In this document: piece after piece, positions 55,687-63,851 of the stretch
How the letters are laid out: each line of letters starts with the position of its first letter
How positions within the stretch are numbered: position 1 is the first letter of the stretch
Assembly: GCF_000941055.1 (NCBI RefSeq)
Contig: NZ_CP007202.1
Span: 1,918,001 to 1,982,000 of the forward strand
DNA from: Siansivirga zeaxanthinifaciens CC-SAMT-1
GTDB lineage: Bacteria; Bacteroidota; Bacteroidia; Flavobacteriales; Flavobacteriaceae
Reading direction: 5' to 3'
DNA: 64,000 nt
Notes under the pieces: model-generated
Told to the model about the DNA's origin: nothing
Databases searched by the model: none
Seen by the model: only the letters and a program-made list of their open reading frames with translations
Translations under genes and position numbers: made by a program

Positions 55687-57978
55687 GTGAAAGTTTGTAT
55701 TGCAGAAAAACCAAGTGTTGCCCGAGAAATAGCGGCTGTTTTAGGCGCTAATACCAAGCATGATGGGTATTACGAAGGTAATGGATACGCCGTTACATAC
55801 ACTTTTGGGCATTTATGTACTCTAAAAGAACCCAACGATTATAAACCACATTGGAAAAGTTGGGATTTAAACAATCTTCCTATGTTACCCGAAAAGTTTG
55901 AAACTAAGGTATCGGCAAATTCGGGTATTCAAAAACAATTTAAAATAGTAAAAAGCCTTTTCGAAAAAGCCGAAGTGGTTATAAACTGTGGGGATGCCGG
56001 ACAAGAAGGCGAGCTTATTCAGCGCTGGGTGTTAAATCAGGCTAATTATAAAGGCGATGTGCTGCGTTTATGGATTTCGTCGTTAACCACCGAGGCGATT
56101 AAAGAAGGTTTCGAGAATTTAAAACCTTCGGCGCAATACGATAACTTATTTTATGCGGGCTTTTCGAGGGCTATTGGCGACTGGCTTTTAGGTATGAATG
56201 CCACCAGACTTTACACCCTTAAGCACGGCGCGAATAAGCAGGTATTGTCTATTGGTAGGGTGCAAACACCTACACTTGCCATGGTAGTGAACCGATTTAA
56301 AGAAATTGAAAATTTTAAACCACAACCATACTGGGAATTACAAACCCTTTACCGAGATACCTTATTTAGTTACGAAGACGGTCGTTTTTTAAAAAAGGAA
56401 GATGGCGAACTTCTAGCAAATAAAGTAAAAGAAAGCGATTTTGAAATTGTTTCTATCGAAAAGAAAAAAGGCAGTGAGTATGCACCTAAATTATTCGATT
56501 TAACAGGTTTGCAGGTGTATTGTAATAATAAATTTGGGTTTTCGGCCGATGAAACCTTAAAAATAGCCCAGTCGCTTTACGAACAAAAAGTAGTAACCTA
56601 TCCCAGAGTTGATACCACTTTTTTACCAAACGATGTTTATCCTAAAGTAGAAGGCATTTTAAGAAAACTTACAAAATACAATGCCTTAACCCAACCGCTT
56701 TTAGGAAAGAAAATTAAAAAATCGACCAAGGTTTTTAACGATAAAAAAGTAACCGATCACCACGCGATTATTCCAACAGGTATGGAAACCCAGTTGCCAT
56801 ATAACCAGCAACAGGTTTACGATATTATTGTGAGACGATTTATTGCCGTGTTTTATGAGGATTGTTCGGTAGCAAACACCACTGTTATGGGAAAAGCTGC
56901 CGAAGTACCGTTTAAAACCACAGGTAAGGAAATATTAAAAAAAGGGTGGCGTATTGTTTTTGAAACCCCCAATGCTAAAGAAAAAGAATCGGGTATTTTA
57001 CCAACGTTTACCGAAGGCGAAAAAGGCCCTCACGAACCTTCGTTTTTAGAGAAGGAAACCAAACCACCCAATCAGTTTACAGAAGCTTCGCTGCTTCGCG
57101 CTATGGAAACAGCAGGTAAGCAGGTCGACGATGAGGATTTACGCGAACTTATGAAGGAAAATGGTATTGGAAGACCTTCTACACGAGCCAATATTATTGA
57201 AACCCTTTTTAAGCGTAAATACATTATGCGTAACAAAAAGCAGGTGTTGCCAACGCAAACAGGTATTCAGTTAATTGATACCATACAAAACGATTTGCTA
57301 AAATCTGCCGAGTTAACAGGAAGCTGGGAAAAGCAATTAAAAGATATTGAAAAAGGGGTGTTTAGTGCCGCAGCTTTTATAAATAACATGAAACGCATGG
57401 TTGATGCTTTGGTGTACGAAGTAAGAAGCGAAACCACCCGCGCTAATATTTCGCATGCCGCCACTGTAAAAAAAGCCGAAGCCCAGGAAGCAAAGAAACC
57501 CAAAGGTATTCTAGCGCAAAGCTGCCCAAAATGTAAGCGTGGGCATATTTTAAAAGGGAAATCGGCTTATGGGTGTAGCGCGTATAAATCGGGTTGCGAT
57601 TTTGTGCTGCCTTTTAGTTTTTTAGGTAAGAAAATATCTGAAAAACAATTCATTCGATTGTTTGAAAAGGGGTCGACGGTTAATTTGAAGGGTTTTAAAA
57701 CCAAAAATGGCGATGAGGTTGAAGGTTTAGTACGATTTGACGATGCTTTTAAATTAAAGCTAGAGCCTAAAAAAGGAGCTGTAAAGGCGGTTCCAGACGA
57801 ATTAACTTGTCCGAAATGCAAAAAAGGTACTGTTATTAAAGGCAAAACGGCTTACGGTTGCAGTGCTTATAAATCGGGATGCGATTTTAAAGTGTCGTTT
57901 GAGGCAGTTAGAGCTAAAATAAACGGACAAAAGCCCACCAAGGAGCTTGTTTATAATATTTTGAATGGAAGCGCTTAA
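55687..57978 (+). CDS. topB: DNA topoisomerase III (TopB)
   Basis: A 763-residue type IA topoisomerase. The Toprim domain starts VCIAEKPSVAREIAA. The active-site region has QKVVTYPRVDT (the catalytic Tyr in TYPR). The C-terminus carries two repeated zinc-ribbon-like units (CPKCKRGHILKG... CSAYKSGCDF, and again near residue 720). It relaxes or decatenates DNA, often with RecQ. The start is GTG 55687: an ATG at 55677 is out of frame. The 3' end overlaps the pseudouridine synthase gene by 14 bp. Confidence 0.95.
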   Translation: MKVCIAEKPSVAREIAAVLGANTKHDGYYEGNGYAVTYTFGHLCTLKEPNDYKPHWKSWDLNNLPMLPEKFETKVSANSGIQKQFKIVKSLFEKAEVVINCGDAGQEGELIQRWVLNQANYKGDVLRLWISSLTTEAIKEGFENLKPSAQYDNLFYAGFSRAIGDWLLGMNATRLYTLKHGANKQVLSIGRVQTPTLAMVVNRFKEIENFKPQPYWELQTLYRDTLFSYEDGRFLKKEDGELLANKVKESDFEIVSIEKKKGSEYAPKLFDLTGLQVYCNNKFGFSADETLKIAQSLYEQKVVTYPRVDTTFLPNDVYPKVEGILRKLTKYNALTQPLLGKKIKKSTKVFNDKKVTDHHAIIPTGMETQLPYNQQQVYDIIVRRFIAVFYEDCSVANTTVMGKAAEVPFKTTGKEILKKGWRIVFETPNAKEKESGILPTFTEGEKGPHEPSFLEKETKPPNQFTEASLLRAMETAGKQVDDEDLRELMKENGIGRPSTRANIIETLFKRKYIMRNKKQVLPTQTGIQLIDTIQNDLLKSAELTGSWEKQLKDIEKGVFSAAAFINNMKRMVDALVYEVRSETTRANISHAATVKKAEAQEAKKPKGILAQSCPKCKRGHILKGKSAYGCSAYKSGCDFVLPFSFLGKKISEKQFIRLFEKGSTVNLKGFKTKNGDEVEGLVRFDDAFKLKLEPKKGAVKAVPDELTCPKCKKGTVIKGKTAYGCSAYKSGCDFKVSFEAVRAKINGQKPTKELVYNILNGSA

Positions 57979-58561
57979 AACGACTCACAGGCATTTTATA
58001 GTTTATAAACCCTATGGGGTTTTGAGTCAGTTTGGTAGTAACGATAGCAAGCAGCAATCTAAAAAGTTTTTAGGTATATTACATGATTTTCCCGAAGGGA
58101 TTATGCCTATTGGTCGTTTAGATGAAAAAAGTGAGGGCTTGTTATTATTAACCACCGATGGTAAAATGAGCGACTTTGTAAATAGCCAAAAGGTTGAAAA
58201 GGAATATTATGCTCTGGTTAACGGCGCTATAACCGATGCTGAGATTGAGCAGCTTAAATTGGGCGTAGAAATAGGTTTTAATGGCAAAAAATATGTCACG
58301 AAGCCTTGCAAAGCTTTCAAGTTAGAACAAGAACCTAATTTGCCGGTACGTTCTAAGAAAATACGCGATGACCGCCATGGCCCAACCACTTGGATTTCTA
58401 TCACGTTAAATGAAGGTAAGTTTAGGCAGGTGCGAAAAATGACATCGGCTGTGGGGTTTCCTACCTTGCGTTTGGTACGTGTTAGGGTAGGATCCATTTC
58501 ACTAAACACCATGCAAGTGGGCGATGTTATAGAGTTGGCTGATTTGCGCGTTAGGGATTGA
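57965..58561 (+). CDS. rluE: RluE-like 23S rRNA pseudouridine synthase (RsuA family)
   Basis: A 198-residue enzyme without an S4 domain. The catalytic Asp is in GRLDEKSEGLLLLTTDG, the family signature. FIVYKPYGVLSQF is the second family motif, followed by GKFRQVRKMTSAVG and LRLVRVRVG. It isomerises uridine to pseudouridine in rRNA; RluE is the closest group by length and motifs. The start overlaps topB by 14 bp, and the last residues (VRD) and stop lie inside repeat copy D. Confidence 0.87.
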   Translation: MEALKTTHRHFIVYKPYGVLSQFGSNDSKQQSKKFLGILHDFPEGIMPIGRLDEKSEGLLLLTTDGKMSDFVNSQKVEKEYYALVNGAITDAEIEQLKLGVEIGFNGKKYVTKPCKAFKLEQEPNLPVRSKKIRDDRHGPTTWISITLNEGKFRQVRKMTSAVGFPTLRLVRVRVGSISLNTMQVGDVIELADLRVRD

Positions 58562-58609
58562 AGCAAGCTACCGTGTAGCGCGTAAAGCCCGACCTGAAAG
58601 GGAACGCCC
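58548..58609 (-). repeat. Dispersed intergenic repeat, copy D (62 bp, inverted)
   Basis: On the minus strand it is identical to copy B (39410-39471). It overlaps the last 14 bases of the pseudouridine synthase gene and ends 3 bp before the stop of the convergent membrane protein gene, filling the whole gap. Confidence 0.93.
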
Positions 58610-58612
58610 TAA

Positions 58613-59245
58613 TTAAACTTCTAACTTTTTTAATTCTTTGTAGTTTCGGTTTAAACGTTTTAGTAGTAAGCCGTATAAGAGGCGGTAAAAAAGCCATATT
58701 ATAACAACAAATCCGGCAACTGTACCTAAAATTATTAAGCAGGAGAGCATGAGCTGGTTATTGTTAAAATGCTCTAGTTTTTCCGATACTATTGGGTCTT
58801 TAGTAAAGGCAAAGTAAAAGCCAATAAGTAATGAAACTCCGGCAACTATTAAATTGTAAAGCACATAATATTTAACGATTTTACGTGTTTTTAAAATGCT
58901 TTCCATGAGTTTTTTTGCGTTGTCTGTTACCGAAATAGACTGGTACGATTTGTATAACAGGTAGATAAAAAGCAGGATAACGCCATAAGTAAATAGGGTA
59001 ATGGCTGTAAAAACGGTGTCGTTGGGAAAAACGGCGTCTAATTTTTCCTTATAATCTTCTGAGCTAAAATAGGGGAGGGTGTTTAATAAAATCCAGAAAA
59101 CAAGTTCGGCAATGCTAATGTAAAAGAGCGTCTTAACAATGGAAGACGATTTCTTTTGTAGCATTTTGTATATATCGGAAGCTGTTAAGGTGCGTTGTTC
59201 TTTATGCTTGTTCCAGTCCTTTTTTAGTAAATCTAATTCGTCCAT
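58613..59245 (-). CDS. Membrane protein downstream of ECF sigma factor (possible anti-sigma-type)
   Basis: A 210-residue protein with an N-terminal cytoplasmic part (~1-35: DLLKKDWNKHKEQRTL) and four hydrophobic helices (~38-58, 80-100, 120-145, 165-190). It starts 3 bp after the sigma factor gene stop, so the two are translationally linked. That position suggests it restrains the sigma factor, but the N-terminal part has no recognised anti-sigma zinc motif. Family not recognised. Confidence 0.72.
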   Translation of the reverse strand: MDELDLLKKDWNKHKEQRTLTASDIYKMLQKKSSSIVKTLFYISIAELVFWILLNTLPYFSSEDYKEKLDAVFPNDTVFTAITLFTYGVILLFIYLLYKSYQSISVTDNAKKLMESILKTRKIVKYYVLYNLIVAGVSLLIGFYFAFTKDPIVSEKLEHFNNNQLMLSCLIILGTVAGFVVIIWLFYRLLYGLLLKRLNRNYKELKKLEV

Positions 59246-59248
59246 GGC

Positions 59249-59743
59249 TTAGGGATTTAAAATGGTTTTTAGTTTTGTTTTAATTCGATTCATCTTCACG
59301 CGGGCATTCACTTCACTAATTCCCAATGTTTCACTAATTTCTCTATAGTCTTTGTCTTCTAAATAAAGAAAAACCAATGCTTTTTCAATGTCGTTTAATT
59401 GGTGTACGGCTTTATAAAGAACTTTTAATTGTTGTTCTTCGGTGTCGTCGTAAGCTTCGGCGGTTATTTTAAATTCTACACCTTCAAAATCTTGTGTGTT
59501 AATGGTACGCTTCGATTTTCTGTAGAGGGTAATGGCGGTATTTAAACCGACACGGTACATCCAGGTGCTAAATTTTGCATCGCCACGAAACTTAGGATAG
59601 GCTTTCCAGAGTTGTATGGTAATCTCTTGAAACAAATCGTTGTGCGCGTCGTAATTATTGGTGTACAAACGGCAAACTTTGTGTACAATATTTTGGTGCT
59701 TTTCCAGCAGCTCTACAAAACTATGTTCAAGTTCTTTTTTCAA
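59249..59743 (-). CDS. ECF-type RNA polymerase sigma-70 factor
   Basis: A 164-residue sigma factor with region 2 (DLFQEITIQLWKAYPKF near residue 36, then STWMYRVGLNTAI) and region 4 (LEDKDYREISETLGISEVNARVKMNR) at the end. It redirects RNA polymerase to an envelope or stress regulon that is not identifiable here. The downstream membrane protein probably controls it. The upstream 486-bp gap separates it from tonB. Confidence 0.92.
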   Translation of the reverse strand: MKKELEHSFVELLEKHQNIVHKVCRLYTNNYDAHNDLFQEITIQLWKAYPKFRGDAKFSTWMYRVGLNTAITLYRKSKRTINTQDFEGVEFKITAEAYDDTEEQQLKVLYKAVHQLNDIEKALVFLYLEDKDYREISETLGISEVNARVKMNRIKTKLKTILNP

Positions 59744-60229
59744 TGTTTTGGTTTGGTTACTATATAAGTAGTTTTAAGTTTTGAATTGTTACAGTTGAGT
59801 AAAAATAATTATTTTTTTAAGAAGATTTTAATTAAAAAATAGGGGTGATTTTAAAATAGATAGGCTTGCTTTTGTTAATTTTTTAAAGTTAAACTAAGAG
59901 TTTAATTAATTATTCTAAGTATTTGGTTTGTAAATTTTTAAATACTATGTATAGATATTTTCTATAGTAGGTTTTTGGGTTAAAAATACCCGTTTTGAAG
60001 TGGTTTGATATAGCTAATATATAAAAAAATAATAAGCCAAATTTTGGGTGTTATTTTGGTTTTAATAATTAAAAATAGCGATGCGTATTGCATTATTTTT
60101 GTACATCTAAAAACTTGAAAATGTATCTTATTTTAAATTTTTTTTAGGTGTTTTCTGGTTTAGATATGATAAATATCATAGTTGAACCTTGGCTTAAATT
60201 TTACCTTTAGGATATAAAAATTAGTAGTC
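59744..60229. other. AT-rich divergent intergenic region
   Basis: This 486-bp gap lies between the divergent sigma factor and tonB genes. No credible open frame or strong hairpin is seen. TATTTTTG at 60094-60101 matches the -7 consensus, and a second candidate promoter lies nearer tonB. The length is unusual for this window, and it could hold a small RNA that I cannot recognise. Confidence 0.4.
60182..60209 (+). promoter_or_regulatory. Candidate promoter of the tonB gene
   Basis: TTG (60182-60184) and TACCTTTA (60202-60209) are separated by 17 bases, close to the Bacteroidota TTTG-N19-TAnnTTTG form. The ATG follows 20 bp after. Confidence 0.35.
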
Positions 60230-60970
60230 ATGGTATCCAAAAAAAATCCAGAATTAGAAATAGGTAGAAATAGTAGTTTGTATTTTGCTATAGGTTTAAA
60301 TTTAATGTTACTATTAACTTGGCGTGCTCTAGAATTTAAAACTTACGAAAAGGAAGAAGTTGATGTAGGTATAGTAAGTATGGATGCTCAAGTTGAGGAA
60401 GATATTCCTATTGTAACCATGAGAATATCAACACCACCACCGCCACCGCCACCCACTGTTATTCAGGAAAATATAGAAATAGTTGAAGATGAGGTAGAAG
60501 TAGAAGAAACCGTTTTCGAAAGTACCGAGACTAATCAAAATGATGCCATTGTAGAAAAAGGTGAGGTTGTGGGTATTGGAGATGTGCGGGTTGAAGCAGT
60601 TGAAGAAGAAGTAGAGGTTGCATTTGCAATTATAGAAGATGTTCCTGTGTTTCCTGGATGTGAAGGTTTGTCTAAGGAAGCTACCAAAAAGTGTTTTGAG
60701 AAAAAAGTGCAAAAACATGTTGTAGATAACTTTAATTATCCAGAGGATGCTTTAAGTCTTGGTATTCAAGGGCGTGTATCTGTTTTGTTTATAATTGATA
60801 ATAAAGGCTTAATAACCAATGTGCGTTCACGTGGTCCAGATAAAATTTTAGAAAAAGAAGCCGAACGAATTATAAAGCTATTACCCAAAATGAAACCCGG
60901 AATGCAACGAGGTCGTCCTGTTAAAGTGGCGTATGCTGTTCCAATTTTCTTTAAAATGGGTAACGGTTAA
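60230..60970 (+). CDS. TonB-family energy transducer
   Basis: A 246-residue protein with an N-terminal membrane anchor (~18-35), an acidic and proline-rich periplasmic linker (RISTPPPPPPPTVIQ near residue 65, then many Glu/Val) and a C-terminal TonB domain (~155-244: YPEDALSLGIQGRVSVLFIID, then GRPVKVAYAVPIFF). It transmits proton-motive force to outer-membrane receptors such as SusC transporters. Several copies per genome are usual in this phylum. A terminator follows 38 bp after the stop. Confidence 0.9.
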   Translation: MVSKKNPELEIGRNSSLYFAIGLNLMLLLTWRALEFKTYEKEEVDVGIVSMDAQVEEDIPIVTMRISTPPPPPPPTVIQENIEIVEDEVEVEETVFESTETNQNDAIVEKGEVVGIGDVRVEAVEEEVEVAFAIIEDVPVFPGCEGLSKEATKKCFEKKVQKHVVDNFNYPEDALSLGIQGRVSVLFIIDNKGLITNVRSRGPDKILEKEAERIIKLLPKMKPGMQRGRPVKVAYAVPIFFKMGNG

Positions 60971-61008
60971 AGTGAATGTAAATATTTGAGATTACGTATT
61001 TATTTATA

Positions 61009-61047
61009 AAACCAAGAAGCTGTAATTAAGTTTCTTGGTTTTTTTTG
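61009..61047 (+). terminator. Rho-independent terminator after tonB
   Basis: AAACCAAGAA pairs with TTCTTGGTTT around a ~14-base loop, followed by Ts. Confidence 0.82.
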
Positions 61048-61164
61048 TGTTTAATATGCGCTCTAATACAGTTCGTCTTTAAAAACTAACAGTTCGGTTA
61101 TTTGCTTTTTTAAAGCTATTATTGTTATATCAAATTTGTGTCGTAATTATAAAACAATAACATC

Positions 61165-61251
61165 ATGACACATCCTAAAAACATTCCTAAGCAAGAATTT
61201 AAAAATAGCTTTCAAGTTTTTGTTAACTTTAAAACCGAAACGCGTAATTAA
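61165..61251 (+). CDS. Short open frame upstream of the histidine kinase (28 codons)
   Basis: ATG 61165 to TAA 61249-61251 encodes a 28-residue Lys/Asn/Phe-rich peptide. It lies in the 327-bp gap between tonB and the LytS kinase. No clear ribosome binding site is seen. It could be a leader peptide or chance. The rest of the gap contains the tonB terminator and nothing else identified. Confidence 0.25.
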   Translation: MTHPKNIPKQEFKNSFQVFVNFKTETRN

Positions 61252-61297
61252 AAAACAAATCTATTAAATTAACATAGAGCAAATTAAGATATTTTAT

Positions 61298-62638
61298 ATG
61301 AACAAATGGATTAAAAATATATTTATAACTTTTCTAATTGGGTGCAGCATTTTTCTACTCGATTTTTTACTAAATAAAGGTTATAAATTCGATACCCTAG
61401 AACAGATTTTGATTGATTTTGCTTTCTATCAATTGTATTCTTTTGTTTTGGGCTATTCTAACATGTTTTATTTCGATTTCCTAGAAAGACGCTCTTGGTC
61501 TCAAAAAAGTGGCTTAAAACGCATCATAATCGGTATTTTGGGCTCGGTAATAATAACTTTAGTAGGCTTATTTGTGTTAAGATCTGGAACGGCTGTTTTT
61601 TATAAAGGCTACACGTTTCAGTTTTTTATCGCTAACTAGAAGTTTCAGTATTACCAATTCGGACTCTGGGTTACGCTTTTCATTGTTGGTATCTTTCATT
61701 TGCTATTCTTTTACAACCGCTATCAACAAAACAAATTAAAAGAACAAAAAGTTATAGCAGGTACGGCCAGCGCGAAGTTCGATGCGTTAAAAAACCAGTT
61801 AGATCCTCACTTTTTATTTAATAGTTTAAATGTTTTAACCAGCTTAATCGAAGAAAATCCAGAACAGGCACAAAAATTCACAACCTCCTTATCAAAGGTA
61901 TATCGCTACGTTTTAGAGCAAAAAAACAAAGAACTGGTGCTGGTCGACGAGGAGTTGGAATTCGCAAAAACCTACATGTCGCTTTTAAAAATGCGCTTTG
62001 AAGATAGTATTGTTTTCGATATACCAGCGCAGTCAAAAAATCCCGAAAGCAAAGTTGTGCCACTGGCGCTGCAATTACTCTTAGAGAATGCTGTAAAGCA
62101 CAATATGGTTACGCCCAGTCGCCCTTTGCACATTAAAATTTACGAACAAGACCAGCAATTAATTGTAGAAAACAATTTGCAACCCAAACAAATAGTTAAA
62201 AAAAGTAGTGGTGTGGGACTAAACAACATCAAACAGCGCTACGATTTACTAACAAACAAAAAAATTAATATTCAACAAGAAGCAAACCGTTTTGCAGTAG
62301 CAATACCTATGCTTACAAAACAAATAACCATCATGCATACAACAACAAATTCAATGATAGACGATAGCTACGTGCGTGCGCGCAAACACGTAGAAGAATT
62401 AAAAGGCTTTTATTACAGTTTAATTTCGTACTGCCTAGTCATTCCTTTTCTCATATTTGTAAACTATAAAACTTACTGGCATTTCCAATGGTTTTGGTTT
62501 CCTATGTTAGGCTGGGGACTTGGTTTAAGCATCCAGGCATTCCGTGTATTTGTAAGCAATAAATTTTTAGGAGGCAGCTGGGAAAAGCGAAAAATCGAAC
62601 AATTTATGCGCGAAGAAGAAAAAAAACAATGGCATTAA
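61298..62638 (+). pseudogene. LytS-type histidine kinase with C-terminal 2TM domain, interrupted by in-frame TAG
   Basis: The frame from ATG 61298 stops at TAG 61637-61639 and continues in the same frame to 62638. Joined, it is ~446 residues. The first part holds three membrane helices and the fourth lies just after the stop (FGLWVTLFIVGIF). The kinase part starts with the phosphoacceptor His in QLDPHFLFNSLN, followed by the N-box LLLENAVKHN and G-box SGVGLNNIKQRY. The last ~90 residues are a 2TM domain (RARKHVEELKGFYYSL). The partner is the LytTR regulator at 63093. A single change from CAG, GAG or AAG would create the TAG. Confidence 0.85.
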
Positions 62639-62650
62639 AAACTCAAAACA

Positions 62651-62980
62651 ATGAACACATCCAATCAACATACGCAATCCCAATTCGATAGAGAAAACGC
62701 TTACCTACGAGCCGAAAAGCGCATTAAAATGCTAAAAGGCTTCTATTGGCATCTGTTTTGGTACCTGGTAATTAACATCTTTTTACTGGTTATGCTGGCC
62801 ATTAACGTAAAGAACTTCGACTTATGGCGCGCCGAAAATTTTTCAACCGCATTCTTCTGGGGCATCGGTTTGGGGTTTCATGCGCTCGGGGTTTTTGGCG
62901 GCAACCTACTCTTTTCTAAAGACTGGGAAGCGCGGGTCATTCAAAAATATCAAGACAAAGAAAACAAACGTTGGGAGTAA
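62651..62980 (+). CDS. 2TM domain protein
   Basis: A 109-residue protein with two hydrophobic helices (~35-55 and ~68-88). The leading RAEKRIKMLKGFYWHL and the final KRWE match the 2TM domain. It is a paralogue of the C-terminal domain of the kinase just upstream (12 bp after its stop). 2TM domains accompany LytS/LytTR systems in flavobacteria and probably modulate sensing. Confidence 0.85.
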   Translation: MNTSNQHTQSQFDRENAYLRAEKRIKMLKGFYWHLFWYLVINIFLLVMLAINVKNFDLWRAENFSTAFFWGIGLGFHALGVFGGNLLFSKDWEARVIQKYQDKENKRWE

Positions 62981-62988
62981 CATATTTA

Positions 62989-63050
62989 GGGCGTTCCCTT
63001 TCAGGTCGGGCTTTCCGCGCTACACGGTAGCCCGCTCCAATCCCTAACAC
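62989..63050 (+). repeat. Dispersed intergenic repeat, copy E (62 bp)
   Basis: It starts GGGCGTTCCCTTTCAGGTCG, ends ATCCCTAACAC, and differs from copies B and D at only a few positions. It lies between the 2TM gene and the LytTR gene, thus inside an operon-like cluster. Confidence 0.92.
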
Positions 63051-63092
63051 AACAACCAAAGTATCATTCCAAATTAAAAAATAAATCATCCT

Positions 63093-63851
63093 ATGAAGGT
63101 TCTTATCATCGAAGACGAAAAACCATCGGCACGCCGCTTACAACGCATGTTAAATGCACTAAACATAGAAGTAGAAACCCTGCTGCATTCCGTAGAAGAA
63201 TCTATAAACTGGTTTCAAAACCACCCGCATCCCGATTTAATATTCTTAGATATTCAATTAAGCGACGGCTTATCGTTCGAAATTTTCGAGGCTATCGAAA
63301 TAAAAAGTGCCGTAATTTTTACAACTGCTTACGACGAGTATGCGCTGCAAGCCTTCAAATTAAATAGCATCGATTATCTTTTAAAACCCATCGACGATAC
63401 CGATTTGGCAAATGCAGTAGAAAAGTATCAAGAACGCACCCCAAAACACCAACCCGTTTCCATCGATTTTAATGATATCAAAAAATTGCTTGTAAATCCC
63501 GTAGACCGCAGTTATAAAAAACGCTTTTCGGTAAAAGTGGGTCAGCACCTAAAACTAATAAATATCGATGATGTGGAGTGTTTTTATAGCGAAAATAAAG
63601 GCACTTACCTCTATACAACCGAAGGAAGAAACTATTTGCTAGACACCACCTTAGAGGTGTTGGAAAACGAGTTAGAGCCACAAACCTTTTTTCGGATAAA
63701 CCGAAAATTCTTTGTAAACATTAATGCTATAAAAGATATGGTAAGTTATACCAACTCCCGTTTGCAAATAAAATTAAATACGTATAACGAAGACACGGTT
63801 ATTGTAGCTCGCGAGCGTGTTAAAGATTTTAAAACCTGGCTAGAGGCTTAG
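63093..63851 (+). CDS. LytTR-family response regulator
   Basis: A 252-residue response regulator. The receiver domain (~1-115) has the acidic pair Glu7-Asp8, phosphoacceptor Asp53 (FLDIQLSDG) and Lys98 (YLLKPID). The LytTR DNA-binding domain (~145-250) has IDDVECFYSENKGTYLY and FFRINRKFFVN. It is the natural partner of the LytS kinase 455 bp upstream. Its stop codon interlocks with that of the convergent lpxD gene. Confidence 0.93.
   Translation: MKVLIIEDEKPSARRLQRMLNALNIEVETLLHSVEESINWFQNHPHPDLIFLDIQLSDGLSFEIFEAIEIKSAVIFTTAYDEYALQAFKLNSIDYLLKPIDDTDLANAVEKYQERTPKHQPVSIDFNDIKKLLVNPVDRSYKKRFSVKVGQHLKLINIDDVECFYSENKGTYLYTTEGRNYLLDTTLEVLENELEPQTFFRINRKFFVNINAIKDMVSYTNSRLQIKLNTYNEDTVIVARERVKDFKTWLEA

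Noticed and set aside
366..61639. Alternative genetic code explaining the in-frame stops
   Set aside because: All three stop codons appear among the interruptions and all three also end intact genes here, so no single reassignment fits.
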